IMG/VR virus record: IMGVR_UViG_3300035190_000319
Coordinates: 1-58,485 of that record
Reading direction: 5' to 3' (one strand)
DNA length: 58,485 nt
From: a virus
This document shows, piece by piece, positions 41,509 through 49,866 of this stretch (its first letter is position 1; every line of letters begins with the position of its first letter). A program made the translations under genes and the position numbers. The notes below the pieces were generated by a model, which did no database searches, had not been told where the DNA came from, and saw only the letters and a program-made list of their open reading frames with translations.

Positions 41509-42270
41509 ATGTTTATTGAAAACAAATACAAGCGGTGGTATGATGCAATTGTCAGTAATGCACAATTGAGATCAACACCGCTTTCTTACAGTGAAAAACA
41601 TCACATCATACCAAAATCAATCGGAGGACAAGATAGTAAAGATAATCTTGTTCATTTGTCAGGGCGCGAGCATTTTATATGCCATTGGTTGTTAATTAAA
41701 ATAACAACAGGTAGCAATCGTGAAAAAATGATATATGCATTAAACGGAATGCAGCGTGTATCACGTACTCATCAACAAGAACGATATATTACTAAAATTA
41801 CCAGTCGTGTATTTGCTAATCTTAAAGAAGAATTTAGTAGAATACATTCTGCACGACTTACAGGTCGCACCATGTCTACAGAACAAAAAGCTAAAATATC
41901 TGCAGCAGGAAAAGGAAGAATACAATCTCAAGAAACTATAGATAAACGCAGTGCATCTTGTACAGGTAAAAAAAGAACACTTGAACAAAAAGAACGTATG
42001 AGTATTGCTCAAAAAGGGAGAATAGCGAAAGAATATTCCCAAGAAGAAAAGAATATAATATCAGCAAAAATATCTGCAGCAAATAAAGGTAGAGTTATGT
42101 CTGATGAAACTAAAGTTAAACTTTCTGCGATTAATAAAGGAAAAAAGTTACCGCCAAAAAGCGAAGAAACAAAACAGAAGATGCGTAAACCAAAAACAGA
42201 AGCACATAAAAAAGCAATATCAGACGCACGTAAAGCCAAATATGCAATACCCGTACCAAAGTCATTATAA
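41509..42270 (+). CDS. HNH homing endonuclease with NUMOD3 repeats
   Basis: 253 aa. Residues 29-62 carry YSEKHHIIPKSIGG then NLVHLSGREHFICHWLL, the same core as the HNH protein at 1417-2013. The C-terminal 130 residues are at least five NUMOD3-type DNA-binding motifs (MSTEQKAKISAAGKGR, RTLEQKERMSIAQKGR, MSDETKVKLSAINKGK and similar). A free-standing homing endonuclease downstream of gp51. The strong basic helices suggest a long DNA target. AGGAG precedes the ATG. It may terminate at the structured region beginning near 42299. Confidence 0.92.
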   Translation: MFIENKYKRWYDAIVSNAQLRSTPLSYSEKHHIIPKSIGGQDSKDNLVHLSGREHFICHWLLIKITTGSNREKMIYALNGMQRVSRTHQQERYITKITSRVFANLKEEFSRIHSARLTGRTMSTEQKAKISAAGKGRIQSQETIDKRSASCTGKKRTLEQKERMSIAQKGRIAKEYSQEEKNIISAKISAANKGRVMSDETKVKLSAINKGKKLPPKSEETKQKMRKPKTEAHKKAISDARKAKYAIPVPKSL

Positions 42271-42860
42271 GAGCAAAAGACATTTAAGTACATTTAAAGA
42301 ATGTCTATAGACATTCGCATTTCGCTTGCGCTCATGCCTTTTTTTCTAATCTAATTAATCTAATTTACTTTGATATGTACTGTAATGCTTTTGACTTTAA
42401 AACTGCTTCATCCAGATTATAGTCATACTTCACCCACTAAAGGCAAAGTAAAACAGAGCGACTTCATCCGAGTGCTTCATCATACTAACTAAAAGAGATT
42501 ATATTCATTTACACGGAAGCGGTCGCCCTGTACTCCCTACTCTTGCTTCTTACGACGGTTGATGCATAATCCGTAGTTAGCCAAACTATGTCATCATATG
42601 GGTTGTATCTTTTTCACAGTGCCCAAATCATTCGGTTTTTACACCTAATTTTTATATTGTTGATTCGCTTTTTATAGCACAATACCAAGTCGCCATTCAG
42701 TGTATAGTCTAGTCTATACGTTCCACTCGGAGCCATTATGCGACCGAGATCTCCTCTGAATACAGAACTTAATCTGCGATAGGGCTGTTAAAACATTTAC
42801 TACTTTACTACGGAGTTGGAATTTGTTTCTATGAGAGTGACTTGGTGTCTGAGAGCTGTG
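42271..42860 (-). ncRNA. Gene-free stretch, candidate non-coding RNA
   Basis: About 600 bp without a credible ORF on either strand, in a genome where gaps are usually under 100 bp. A near-consensus sigma-70 promoter (42866-42894) points leftward into it, giving a start near 42859. On that strand several stems are visible: CTCGG/CCGAG (about 42728-42749), GTATAG/CTATAC around a 6-base loop (about 42702-42719), and a perfect 18-bp palindrome at 42299-42316. The RNA would be about 550 nt or would extend antisense to the HNH gene. No tRNA, tmRNA, 6S or group I intron signature was recognised. Confidence 0.45.
42299..42316. repeat. Perfect 18-bp palindrome after HNH gene
   Basis: GAATGTC-TATA-GACATTC. 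It is followed on the plus strand by a short irregular hairpin and T7 (about 42339-42345), so it may be part of the HNH gene's terminator, or the 3' end of the leftward non-coding RNA (followed by CTTTAAATG on that strand). Confidence 0.6.
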
Positions 42861-42865
42861 TGTTT

Positions 42866-42894
42866 ATTGTAATACGTTTAGTGTCGTTGGTCAA
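42866..42894 (-). promoter_or_regulatory. Orphan sigma-70 promoter into gene-free region
   Basis: Minus-strand TTGACC (42889-42894), 17-bp spacer, TACAAT (42866-42871). It overlaps the stop codon of the GIY-YIG-like gene and has no ORF downstream on its strand for about 600 bp. Confidence 0.7.
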
Positions 42895-43331
42895 CTGTTT
42901 TTATCAATCTTTAAATCTTTTACAGAGCCTTTACCAAGTTTAATCTGTATGATACCGTTGTAGTTATTTTCCTTCAACAGCACACCTTCTGTAAATTGAT
43001 AGTACGCTTCCATATAGTTTGTTTCACCGCGACTCTTACACAAATGTATAATTTCGCGAGTAAACTGTTCTTTGCCTAAAGCTAATATATCTGCTACTAA
43101 TCGACTCGAAGAACCCCAATAGTCTTTCCAATCAGTTTCGATTGTTTCTAGACGTTTGTTCTTTTTGCCTTTTAGTGGTGGTCTTTTTTTGATAGTTTTA
43201 AAATACTTACGGCCAACATAATCGTAGCCGTTAGTAAGATTGGTTATTCTATAAATGAAACCGTAGTATGCACCAATATCCTCAGAGTCAAATATTACAC
43301 CATTGTACGTCCAAGGATATTCGTATGTCAT
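42891..43331 (-). CDS. GIY-YIG-like putative endonuclease
   Basis: 146 aa. YYGFIYRITNLTNGYDYVGR (residues 22-41) is the GIY-YIG pair of strands in the form GFIY and YVG. DWKDYWGSSS and ETNYMEAYYQF follow, the latter giving a possible catalytic Glu. WTYNGVIFDSEDIG is a conserved lead-in that I recall in T4-like cyanophages. It may be a DNA-processing enzyme rather than a homing element, since it is conserved in these phages. It follows the histone-like gene by 7 bp. Confidence 0.8.
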   Translation of the reverse strand: MTYEYPWTYNGVIFDSEDIGAYYGFIYRITNLTNGYDYVGRKYFKTIKKRPPLKGKKNKRLETIETDWKDYWGSSSRLVADILALGKEQFTREIIHLCKSRGETNYMEAYYQFTEGVLLKENNYNGIIQIKLGKGSVKDLKIDKNS

Positions 43332-43338
43332 ACGTTAT

Positions 43339-43524
43339 TTATTTTGCAGCCGCTGCATTTTTCTTCTCTTGGATTTCTGCACGACGAGCTTTTGCCAATT
43401 TAGCCAAGTCACCTAATGCACCACGAGCACGTGCCGCTGCGGCTTTAACACCTTTAACTTCAAATTTTTCTGATTCTGCTACGTATAATTCTACTGCTGC
43501 TAAAATATCATCATGAATTGCCAT
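43339..43524 (-). CDS. Histone H1/Hc1-like small basic protein
   Basis: 61 aa from the ATG at 43522-43524, chosen for AAGGAG 8 bp upstream. The sequence KGVKAAAARARGALGDLAKL AKARRAEIQE, split here as two helices, has the GxKAAxxRARxALxxLxKL pattern of the bacterial Hc1/histone-H1-like family, with an Ala/Lys tail. A role in DNA compaction or as a small DNA-binding regulator is likely but not proven. A late-type box lies 26 bp upstream; the neighbour is recombination protein gp46. Confidence 0.7.
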   Translation of the reverse strand: MAIHDDILAAVELYVAESEKFEVKGVKAAAARARGALGDLAKLAKARRAEIQEKKNAAAAK

Positions 43525-43549
43525 GTTTACTTCTCCTTGTTGTTGTGTG

Positions 43550-43557
43550 TATTTAAC
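43550..43557 (-). promoter_or_regulatory. Late-type box GTTAAATA for histone-like gene
   Basis: Minus-strand GTTAAATA followed by CACACAACAACAAGGAG. It suggests that the small basic protein is made late, when DNA is packaged. Confidence 0.5.
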
Positions 43558-43579
43558 CACCCTGTATTGGATGGTAAAA

Positions 43580-45352
43580 TTAAATTACTTCTACGTCAGT
43601 ACTATATGATGTAAACCCATTTTCTTTGGTTACAGTCATAATGTTATTAACTCGCCCCGCAAGTTCATCTTTATGCGAAACAAGCCAAATACTTTTCTCA
43701 TGCTCTCTAGACATTTTTTTAAGTATACCCAATGAACTTTCAACTCCGCTACTGTCCATGCCGCTGTCAATAAGCTCATCAATGAATAATAAGTTAATAG
43801 GATTGTATAAACTTTCCCAGACATCACGGAATGCCCACGATAAACTTAATATCAAGCGATTGCGTTCACCACGTGATAAGTTATCAAAGTCTAGTTCACG
43901 GCCTAACTCTGTAATTTCTACACTTAAATCGTTTAAGAATGTTACTGTATGTGGCAATCCTATACGATCTAAGTATTGACTTAGGCGTGCGTTTAAATGC
44001 GACAAGTTTTGATCAATAATACGTTTACGAATAAAGCTATCTTTGTTAGTTAATAGTTTCAACAAGAAGTCTTGATGTTCTTTTAACTTAACTAGCTCGT
44101 TCATAGTAGTATAATCAGTTTCTACTAATGCAGTCTGTGTCATCTCTTCGATTTGTTCAGCATATGGATCAACTTCTGTAGCCTTAGCGGCCAACTGTGT
44201 TTCTAAACTAGTAATAGAACCCTTGTGATGAAACGCATCTGCTTCTTTATCGTAATATACTCGAGGTTGCGCACCAAGAGGACCAATTTCTGTTTTAGCA
44301 CCTATCAGCGCCGTTAATTGTGTTTGATCAGTTTGGTACTGTGTAGTAGCAGTTTCGAGTGATGTACGTTTAGCCGCTAACACTTCTTCGTGTTTGCTAT
44401 CGTGAAAATGTTGACCGCAGGCATAACAAGTATGTGCTTCGAGGTCGGCAATTTCTTTAGTAACTTTATCTATAGTCTTTTGTTCACGGGCAATATCTGC
44501 TTCGCTACGCAAAATGGCCTTGGTCAAATCATCTAAGTCTTTACGCTGTTGGTTGTAAGCAGTAAGCGCAGTGTGTGCCGCTAGCTCTTGTTCAATATCA
44601 ATTTTACGTAGTTCTGTAAGGGCATTTTGTAGTTTTACTGTGTCATCTGCATGCTTGGTAGTCCACATAGTTTGCCGGCGTTTTAAGCTGTCAATTTGCT
44701 CTTGAATACGACCATTTGCGTCGGTTATAGCCTTAATATTGAACTCTTCTTGCTGTATTGCATCCTTAGTAGCACGACCCAACTCTTTAAGTTTTTCTGC
44801 CTTTTCACTTAAGACAGTGATACCAAGTAGCTGTTCAATAATTTCACGTTGGTCGTTAGATTTAAGACTAAGGAATGGTTCAGTGTAAGTGTTAAGCGCA
44901 ACAATATGTTTAAACATATCATGCTTCATGCTTAACATACGCTCAATCTCAGCTTGTGTTTCTCTACTGTCACCTTGACTTTCGTCGGTAATTTCTTTTT
45001 CTTCATCGCCTACGTAAAACTTCATTATGTTAGGCTTACGTCCACGTTCAATCTTATAATCTTGCCCGTTATGCTCGAACTCAACTGTAACTAACATGTT
45101 CTTACCATTAGTTTTATTAATTAAGTTATCACGTTTAATATTAGTTAATGCTTGCCCGAACAAACTATAGCTTAGTGCATTGATGATAGTTGTTTTACCA
45201 GTACCGTTACGTGCGCCACTATCATCTCCACCCAAGTCAACGTTAACACCAAGCACTAATGTGAGGTCATTGCGATCGAAGTCCACTGCTTGCGTTGCAT
45301 TACCAACGCTCATGAAATTTTTAACTGTAAGATTTTTTATTTTAAAGGTCAT
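43580..45352 (-). CDS. gp46: Recombination endonuclease subunit gp46 (Rad50-like)
   Basis: 590 aa; T4 gp46 is 560 aa. An SMC/Rad50-type ATPase that with gp47 resects DNA ends for recombination-dependent replication. Walker A is GARNGTGKT (residues 46-54), the zinc hook CYACGQ is near residue 308 between two coiled-coil arms, the ABC signature LSRGERNRL is near 489, and the Walker B LLFIDELIDS is near 520. It follows the SGNH gene by one base. It is normally adjacent to gp47 but is here separated by three other genes. Confidence 0.96.
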   Translation of the reverse strand: MTFKIKNLTVKNFMSVGNATQAVDFDRNDLTLVLGVNVDLGGDDSGARNGTGKTTIINALSYSLFGQALTNIKRDNLINKTNGKNMLVTVEFEHNGQDYKIERGRKPNIMKFYVGDEEKEITDESQGDSRETQAEIERMLSMKHDMFKHIVALNTYTEPFLSLKSNDQREIIEQLLGITVLSEKAEKLKELGRATKDAIQQEEFNIKAITDANGRIQEQIDSLKRRQTMWTTKHADDTVKLQNALTELRKIDIEQELAAHTALTAYNQQRKDLDDLTKAILRSEADIAREQKTIDKVTKEIADLEAHTCYACGQHFHDSKHEEVLAAKRTSLETATTQYQTDQTQLTALIGAKTEIGPLGAQPRVYYDKEADAFHHKGSITSLETQLAAKATEVDPYAEQIEEMTQTALVETDYTTMNELVKLKEHQDFLLKLLTNKDSFIRKRIIDQNLSHLNARLSQYLDRIGLPHTVTFLNDLSVEITELGRELDFDNLSRGERNRLILSLSWAFRDVWESLYNPINLLFIDELIDSGMDSSGVESSLGILKKMSREHEKSIWLVSHKDELAGRVNNIMTVTKENGFTSYSTDVEVI

Positions 45353-45353
45353 A

Positions 45354-46046
45354 TTATAAGTTTAACATCTTTGCATATTGAATGTAAACATTTTCGATTA
45401 AGTTAGTATCAGTGATATGATAATAAGGTCTAATCAATGTATTATCATACTCGTCCCATAAATTAATAGGGCATTCGTGCAATATATACTTACTAAAATC
45501 CCAAGTGACTGTTGGGTTAAACGATTTGTGTTCGAATCCACCTTGACTCCATGCCCATGTTAAATTAGGCGTTGAGTCAAGTAATTGTAAAGTAAATAAT
45601 ATAAAAATATAGTTTTTTTCTATTAGATTAGGAAGATCCACTGCCTCTTTAAAAAATTCTTGAATTATATTAATTTTTTTGATAGTTAATATGTTGGCAG
45701 TATTTTTAGCCACGGTGTTCCACGAAGCACAAATCATCGATTTATCGTTGGAGGGCAAAGCAGCATTCCAATATCTAGATACATTATCTGATTGTATAAG
45801 AGTATCACTATTTAATGAAAATTCCTGTCTGACAGAACTGGTAGCATTATAAATTAAATAATCACAGTTATGGGCTAGCGCATGTTTAACTTGTAAATAA
45901 ATTAAATAATTACTTGCACCGACACTAGATAGATTAATTATATTAATATTTGGATACGATAGTGTTAATAAATCAACCCAATTATCTCCATATTTAGGAT
46001 CGGAACTACAAAAGCTATCACCGCAGATATATAAAGTTTTACTCAT
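45354..46046 (-). CDS. SGNH/GDSL-like hydrolase domain protein
   Basis: 230 aa. The N-terminal LYICGDSFCSSDP fits block I (GDS) of the SGNH family, NLSSVGASNYLIYLQ a block II glycine, and LIYNATSSVRQEF a block III-like Asn. A clear C-terminal DxxH is not seen, so activity is uncertain. Proteins of this form in marine phages are usually next to glycan genes. It overlaps the glycosyltransferase-like gene upstream by eight bases and is the last gene of the cassette. A possible role is acyl-group removal from, or transfer to, a glycan. Confidence 0.7.
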   Translation of the reverse strand: MSKTLYICGDSFCSSDPKYGDNWVDLLTLSYPNINIINLSSVGASNYLIYLQVKHALAHNCDYLIYNATSSVRQEFSLNSDTLIQSDNVSRYWNAALPSNDKSMICASWNTVAKNTANILTIKKINIIQEFFKEAVDLPNLIEKNYIFILFTLQLLDSTPNLTWAWSQGGFEHKSFNPTVTWDFSKYILHECPINLWDEYDNTLIRPYYHITDTNLIENVYIQYAKMLNL

Positions 46047-47196
46047 AGTACCATTTCAACTTATCATCATTGATAAAATTACTGCAATAATGATTATAAT
46101 TATATTCAACGATCTCTTGAACTTGATTGGCTAATTCATTAATTGGTCTATTACTTAAATTAGTAAGCAAGGATATAATAGTAGTCATACGTATTGATGA
46201 ATTATCGATGGTATCGTATGATTCGTCCCAAATTGATTCAAATGTTTTAAATCCAAGTAATTTTAATTGAGCTAATGTTCCTTTAGAACCAACAAGAATA
46301 AATGGTCGTTTAGATAAAATACCCTTGATAGTTTTTTCAGAAATCCACGAATATGGATAATCATATACTGTTTCTGTTATAACATAGATTAATGCATGTT
46401 GTAAGAAAGATGGTTGAAAATCGGAAATTCTATTATCGTGCAGATCGGGGTAACTTGATAAATCTTGATATTGATTTATAAATTTTTTCGAATATTGAGT
46501 TAATAGCGCATGATCGTTATTAGTAAGGAGCAGTAAGTCATTTATTCGAATAAATGGAATAGTAGATCTTAATGCCACTGCCGTGTTTGTAATACCACAA
46601 GTATCTATCAATGGGCCTGTAGAATTAGGTGATGATCTAAACATATGGGATATATACCCTTGGTCTACTAGATTTGAATTAGCTAGATGACTAAGAAACA
46701 AAATTCGATGTGATCTTTGCTCACCATTTAAACAAATAAATAACCGACTTAATTTATTAGTTGAATAATTAATAGGATTAACTAATTGTGGAGCGAGTAA
46801 AGGGATGAATATAGATTCAATCACAGTAGGAGGGCTTACATTAAATAACTTACAAATATTGAATATTTCGGTATGCATACCATACGTTGCTGAAAAATAA
46901 ATTAAAAATTCAGTAGGCAATCCGAAATATTGGCAACATCTAAAAAAATTGTAATTATTATTGCCCATTGGTACCTGCTGATTCTCTACATAATAATCAG
47001 TATCGATATTTAATATTAATATTCGTTGATTGGGTAAAAATGTATAGTCTTTCCATTTTTCTGCCCATGCGTAAAACTCATTGGGGTTATTATCGTGCAG
47101 GAAAAAATCAAAACAATCAACAAGTTCGAATCGATCAGTTAATTGTTTAATTGTTGAATCTCGTAATTTATTCAATGAATTATCAGTATAGTCCAT
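46039..47196 (-). CDS. Glycosyltransferase-like (exostosin-like) protein
   Basis: 385 aa. RLFICLNGEQRSHRILFLSH (about residues 150-170) and the C-terminal ISEKTIKGILSKRPFILVGS then LLGFKTFESIWDESYDTI are typical of a phage and bacterial group related to exostosin/fucosyltransferase-like proteins. It is a distant relative of the 30692-31693 protein. The N-terminal region (LILNIDTDYYVENQQVPMGN) is unique. It lies in the cassette between gp46 and gp47, 2 bp after the SDR gene. Substrate unknown. Confidence 0.72.
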   Translation of the reverse strand: MDYTDNSLNKLRDSTIKQLTDRFELVDCFDFFLHDNNPNEFYAWAEKWKDYTFLPNQRILILNIDTDYYVENQQVPMGNNNYNFFRCCQYFGLPTEFLIYFSATYGMHTEIFNICKLFNVSPPTVIESIFIPLLAPQLVNPINYSTNKLSRLFICLNGEQRSHRILFLSHLANSNLVDQGYISHMFRSSPNSTGPLIDTCGITNTAVALRSTIPFIRINDLLLLTNNDHALLTQYSKKFINQYQDLSSYPDLHDNRISDFQPSFLQHALIYVITETVYDYPYSWISEKTIKGILSKRPFILVGSKGTLAQLKLLGFKTFESIWDESYDTIDNSSIRMTTIISLLTNLSNRPINELANQVQEIVEYNYNHYCSNFINDDKLKWYYE

Positions 47197-47198
47197 GA

Positions 47199-47813
47199 TT
47201 ATTTTTTATTAATTGTAAATTTTTCAATGGTATCGTTATTAATTGCAAATTTTACCACTTCGACTATATGATTTACAGTAAGGTGCATCCGTGAATCATA
47301 GAATGATTTAATCACTTCGGGGGTATAGATTCCTCTCGCTTCTGGAAAATTAGTTTTTGTCCTACCAGGCCGAATTTCAATTAATTTATACTCAGACGAT
47401 AATTCATCACGTAAACAATCGATAAACGTGGATAATCCAGATTTACTTGCAGCATACACACTATCGCCACCAATATTTTTTTCAACGCACCGACTAGTGA
47501 TAAAAATAACCTTGCCTGATGCATTTTGATTGATAAATTTTTGAGTTAAGTATATCGGCGCTCTGAGATTAGTATCTAAGATTCTGAAATAATCATCAAC
47601 TTTATGAGTAACAAATGTATTTCCTCCGCCATTAGCATGACCGGCATTATTGATTAAGATATCAATTCCACTCAGGTTGATTTTTTCTAAATCACTAATT
47701 AAATTTAGATCATAATCTAGTCTGTTAATATCAACTATAGTATGATCTCTACATAATTCGGATTTAAGAGCGAGTCCGATGCCAGATGTTGTACCAGTAA
47801 TTGCGATTCTCAT
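47199..47813 (-). CDS. Short-chain dehydrogenase/reductase (SDR)
   Basis: 204 aa. All classical SDR motifs are present: TGTTSGIG at residues 6-13 (NAD(P) binding), NNAG at 55-58, Ser107, and YAASK with Tyr120 and Lys124. It is short for a classical SDR (usually about 250), lacking part of the C-terminal substrate region. Its ATG overlaps the gp47 stop by four bases. A sugar nucleotide or a keto-group on a glycan precursor is a plausible substrate given the glycosyltransferase-like neighbour, but this is inference. Confidence 0.88.
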   Translation of the reverse strand: MRIAITGTTSGIGLALKSELCRDHTIVDINRLDYDLNLISDLEKINLSGIDILINNAGHANGGGNTFVTHKVDDYFRILDTNLRAPIYLTQKFINQNASGKVIFITSRCVEKNIGGDSVYAASKSGLSTFIDCLRDELSSEYKLIEIRPGRTKTNFPEARGIYTPEVIKSFYDSRMHLTVNHIVEVVKFAINNDTIEKFTINKK

Positions 47814-48826
47814 AAATTCCTGTAGATGTCTAATAACAATGCTGGATTATAATGCTCACTGTTAATAGCTGTTAGTTGACTAGTTACAATAGTGTCAATA
47901 CTTTCAAATTGAATATTGCCTAACATAATATCTGTACCAACATCTGTATGCTTAACTGGAATTAGTGTAAGCTCACGTAGATTATAAGTGCCTACAAACG
48001 TTTCTTTAATAAAAGTTGCTTCTTCATAAGAAATATCCACATCAATGTTTACACGACAGTGCATGCCTTTTTGTAATAATGCTTCTGGACTTTGTAGTAT
48101 ACCACTTAACGTGTAGACACGATACTTGGGTTGATCCGGCCAAGCATGAAATGTGGGTTCTTCACCCCAGGATAATATCATCATACCGCGTTCATCATCG
48201 CCAGCGTCGGCATAGTTATGCGGGAATGCATTGCCAATATAGGTAATATTTTTACCAGTTTGACGTTTATGAAAGTGACCACTGTAGACATGATCAATAT
48301 GCCCGAAGTCTTCGCGTCTAATCTCGCCGTGTTCTGGCATCTGTACCATGGCGTTCATATAGTAGCCCGGTAATTCGAAATGCCCAAACATATATTTGGC
48401 ATTAATTTTTTGTATCTTTTTATGATCATCGCCTACTAACCACGGAACAATACTAACATCACCTTCTTGATAAAAGTCGTTAATAATTTCAATGTTAGGA
48501 ATATGTCGTGCCCACTCAGCTGATTGTATATCACGCTTGTCGCGATAATATAAGTCATGATTGCCCGGAATGAATATAACACGCTCAAACGCTTTGCCCA
48601 ACAACTCTAACGCTGTTAGACTGTAGTTTAACGTGATGATATTAATTGCCGCTCGATTATTATGCCAGTCACCTAACATAAAGCAAACATCACAACCTTC
48701 TTCTTTAGCTTTGCTAATAAACCACTTAACAAAGTTTAAACAATCATCATTATGTGTTTGACTATTTGACTTTAAGCCAAAATGCACGTCAGTCAGAACT
48801 GCTGCTTTTTTAAATAAATTTGCCAT
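47810..48826 (-). CDS. gp47: Recombination endonuclease subunit gp47 (Mre11-like)
   Basis: 338 aa; T4 gp47 is 339 aa. The calcineurin-type phosphoesterase motifs are in order: TDVHFG (about residue 12), MLGDWHNN (about 50), IPGNHDLY (about 94) and YSGHFHKR (about 186). It is the nuclease partner of gp46. It has a TATACT box six bases from the ATG and a TAGACA -35 at 18 bp, so its own transcript would be leaderless. It overlaps the SDR gene, which begins the inserted cassette. Confidence 0.96.
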   Translation of the reverse strand: MANLFKKAAVLTDVHFGLKSNSQTHNDDCLNFVKWFISKAKEEGCDVCFMLGDWHNNRAAINIITLNYSLTALELLGKAFERVIFIPGNHDLYYRDKRDIQSAEWARHIPNIEIINDFYQEGDVSIVPWLVGDDHKKIQKINAKYMFGHFELPGYYMNAMVQMPEHGEIRREDFGHIDHVYSGHFHKRQTGKNITYIGNAFPHNYADAGDDERGMMILSWGEEPTFHAWPDQPKYRVYTLSGILQSPEALLQKGMHCRVNIDVDISYEEATFIKETFVGTYNLRELTLIPVKHTDVGTDIMLGNIQFESIDTIVTSQLTAINSEHYNPALLLDIYRNL

Positions 48827-48832
48827 ATAATT

Positions 48833-48862
48833 AGTATATACTACATAACCCTGTAATGTCTA
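48833..48862 (-). promoter_or_regulatory. Sigma-70-type promoter of gp47, predicted leaderless
   Basis: Minus-strand TAGACA (48857-48862), 18-bp spacer, TATACT (48833-48838), six bases, ATG. The string TATACTAATTATATG is identical to that before the HNH gene at 2013. Confidence 0.6.
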
Positions 48863-48878
48863 ATAGAATGTAACCAAA

Positions 48879-49772
48879 TTACTCGTCTGCTCCGTGTCCG
48901 CCACCGCCCCATGAACCGCCGCCTTGATTTTGTCTTGTATAACTAGGTGCGTAGTTGTTCATCTCTAAGATGTCATCACGAATGTTTTGATTACGCTTTT
49001 CGATGTTTAGAACACGGGTAAAGCTGTTGGTGATTGCGGCTGTGTAATAGGCAAATGGATTGTCTGATTTGCTTTCATCGAACTGTAGGCCAATCTGACT
49101 TAACTGTAGTAATGCTTGACTGCGCATTTCATCGTTATAGGTATAACCGCGCCAGTTGCTACGTGTAGCATAGCGTTCACATAGTTTAACAAACATATGA
49201 GCCAACTTAGCAGTCATCTGCCCGTGATCTTTACTAAACGCACCAGTAGTTAAATCACCCTTCCAATGGCTTTTACCTACAATAACTGGAGTTAGGTCTT
49301 CAGTTACTGAGTAATGAAAGAATGGTGGAAAGTTTAGCTTAACGTACTTAGTAGCACCTTTAACTTTAACAGCGGGCTCATCATACTCAGTTTCGAATAA
49401 ATCTTCGTCGTATGCTTCTTGTGCTTTAGCATCAGATTTTTTCTGTTTAACTTCATCGATTGGTATATGTTCCCAGGTCATGACACGGAATACAATGTCA
49501 GTGACTGGAATATTTTCTACAGGGATTGCAAATTCATCTAGTTTGCGTTTATTGCCAAGTAACAGTTCGGCTTCTTGTGCTTCTTTAGCTAGTCTAGTTG
49601 CACGTGTTGCCCTTGCTTCTGCTACGGATTTTTTAGTAATTGCACTAACATTTGATACAATAGCATCGTAAATGGTTACTTCTTCATTGACGAAACTACA
49701 GTATGCTAATTTACTTTTTGCTATTTCTTTTAATATGTCTTTGTTGTTGAGATAATTAATTTTACGAGCCAC
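48879..49772 (-). CDS. gp55: Late-transcription sigma factor gp55
   Basis: 297 aa with a GTG start; T4 gp55 is 185 aa. The C-terminal half carries the family signature: SNWRGYTYNDEMRSQALLQL then FDESKSDNPFAYYTAAITNS and FTRVLNIEKRNQNIRDDIL, corresponding to sigma region 2. It directs RNA polymerase to TATAAATA-type boxes. The first about 170 residues are an N-terminal extension not in T4; the end is Gly/Asn-rich. AAGGA lies 10 bp upstream. A TATACT box is at about 49794-49799, and a minus-facing CATAAATA at 49826-49833 could give late self-activation. Confidence 0.88.
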   Translation of the reverse strand: MARKINYLNNKDILKEIAKSKLAYCSFVNEEVTIYDAIVSNVSAITKKSVAEARATRATRLAKEAQEAELLLGNKRKLDEFAIPVENIPVTDIVFRVMTWEHIPIDEVKQKKSDAKAQEAYDEDLFETEYDEPAVKVKGATKYVKLNFPPFFHYSVTEDLTPVIVGKSHWKGDLTTGAFSKDHGQMTAKLAHMFVKLCERYATRSNWRGYTYNDEMRSQALLQLSQIGLQFDESKSDNPFAYYTAAITNSFTRVLNIEKRNQNIRDDILEMNNYAPSYTRQNQGGGSWGGGGHGADE

Positions 49773-49825
49773 AGTGTTTGGTTCCTTTTAATTAGTATAA
49801 CATAATAGCATTGCACTATACAACC

Positions 49826-49833
49826 TATTTATG
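49826..49833 (-). promoter_or_regulatory. Late-type box CATAAATA upstream of gp55
   Basis: Minus-strand CATAAATA, 53 bp upstream of the gp55 GTG. It is back to back with the gp48 late box (49867-49874). If active, gp55 would stimulate its own synthesis. Confidence 0.4.
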
Positions 49834-49866
49834 CGGTTAATCTTTAACTGCTACTATTTCTCCGGC

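Noticed and set aside
41509-42860. Group I intron associated with the HNH gene
   Set aside because: Neither flank is a split gene: gp51 ends normally before it and the GIY-YIG-like gene is on the other strand. No P3-P7 core was recognised, although a computation was not possible.
43525-43560. Longer start of the histone-like gene
   Set aside because: It would begin inside the late-type box and bypass the strong AAGGAG site at the MAIHDD start.
45520-45545. tRNA-like GTTCGAATCC
   Set aside because: It lies inside the SGNH-like coding sequence, and no acceptor or anticodon stem can be drawn around it.
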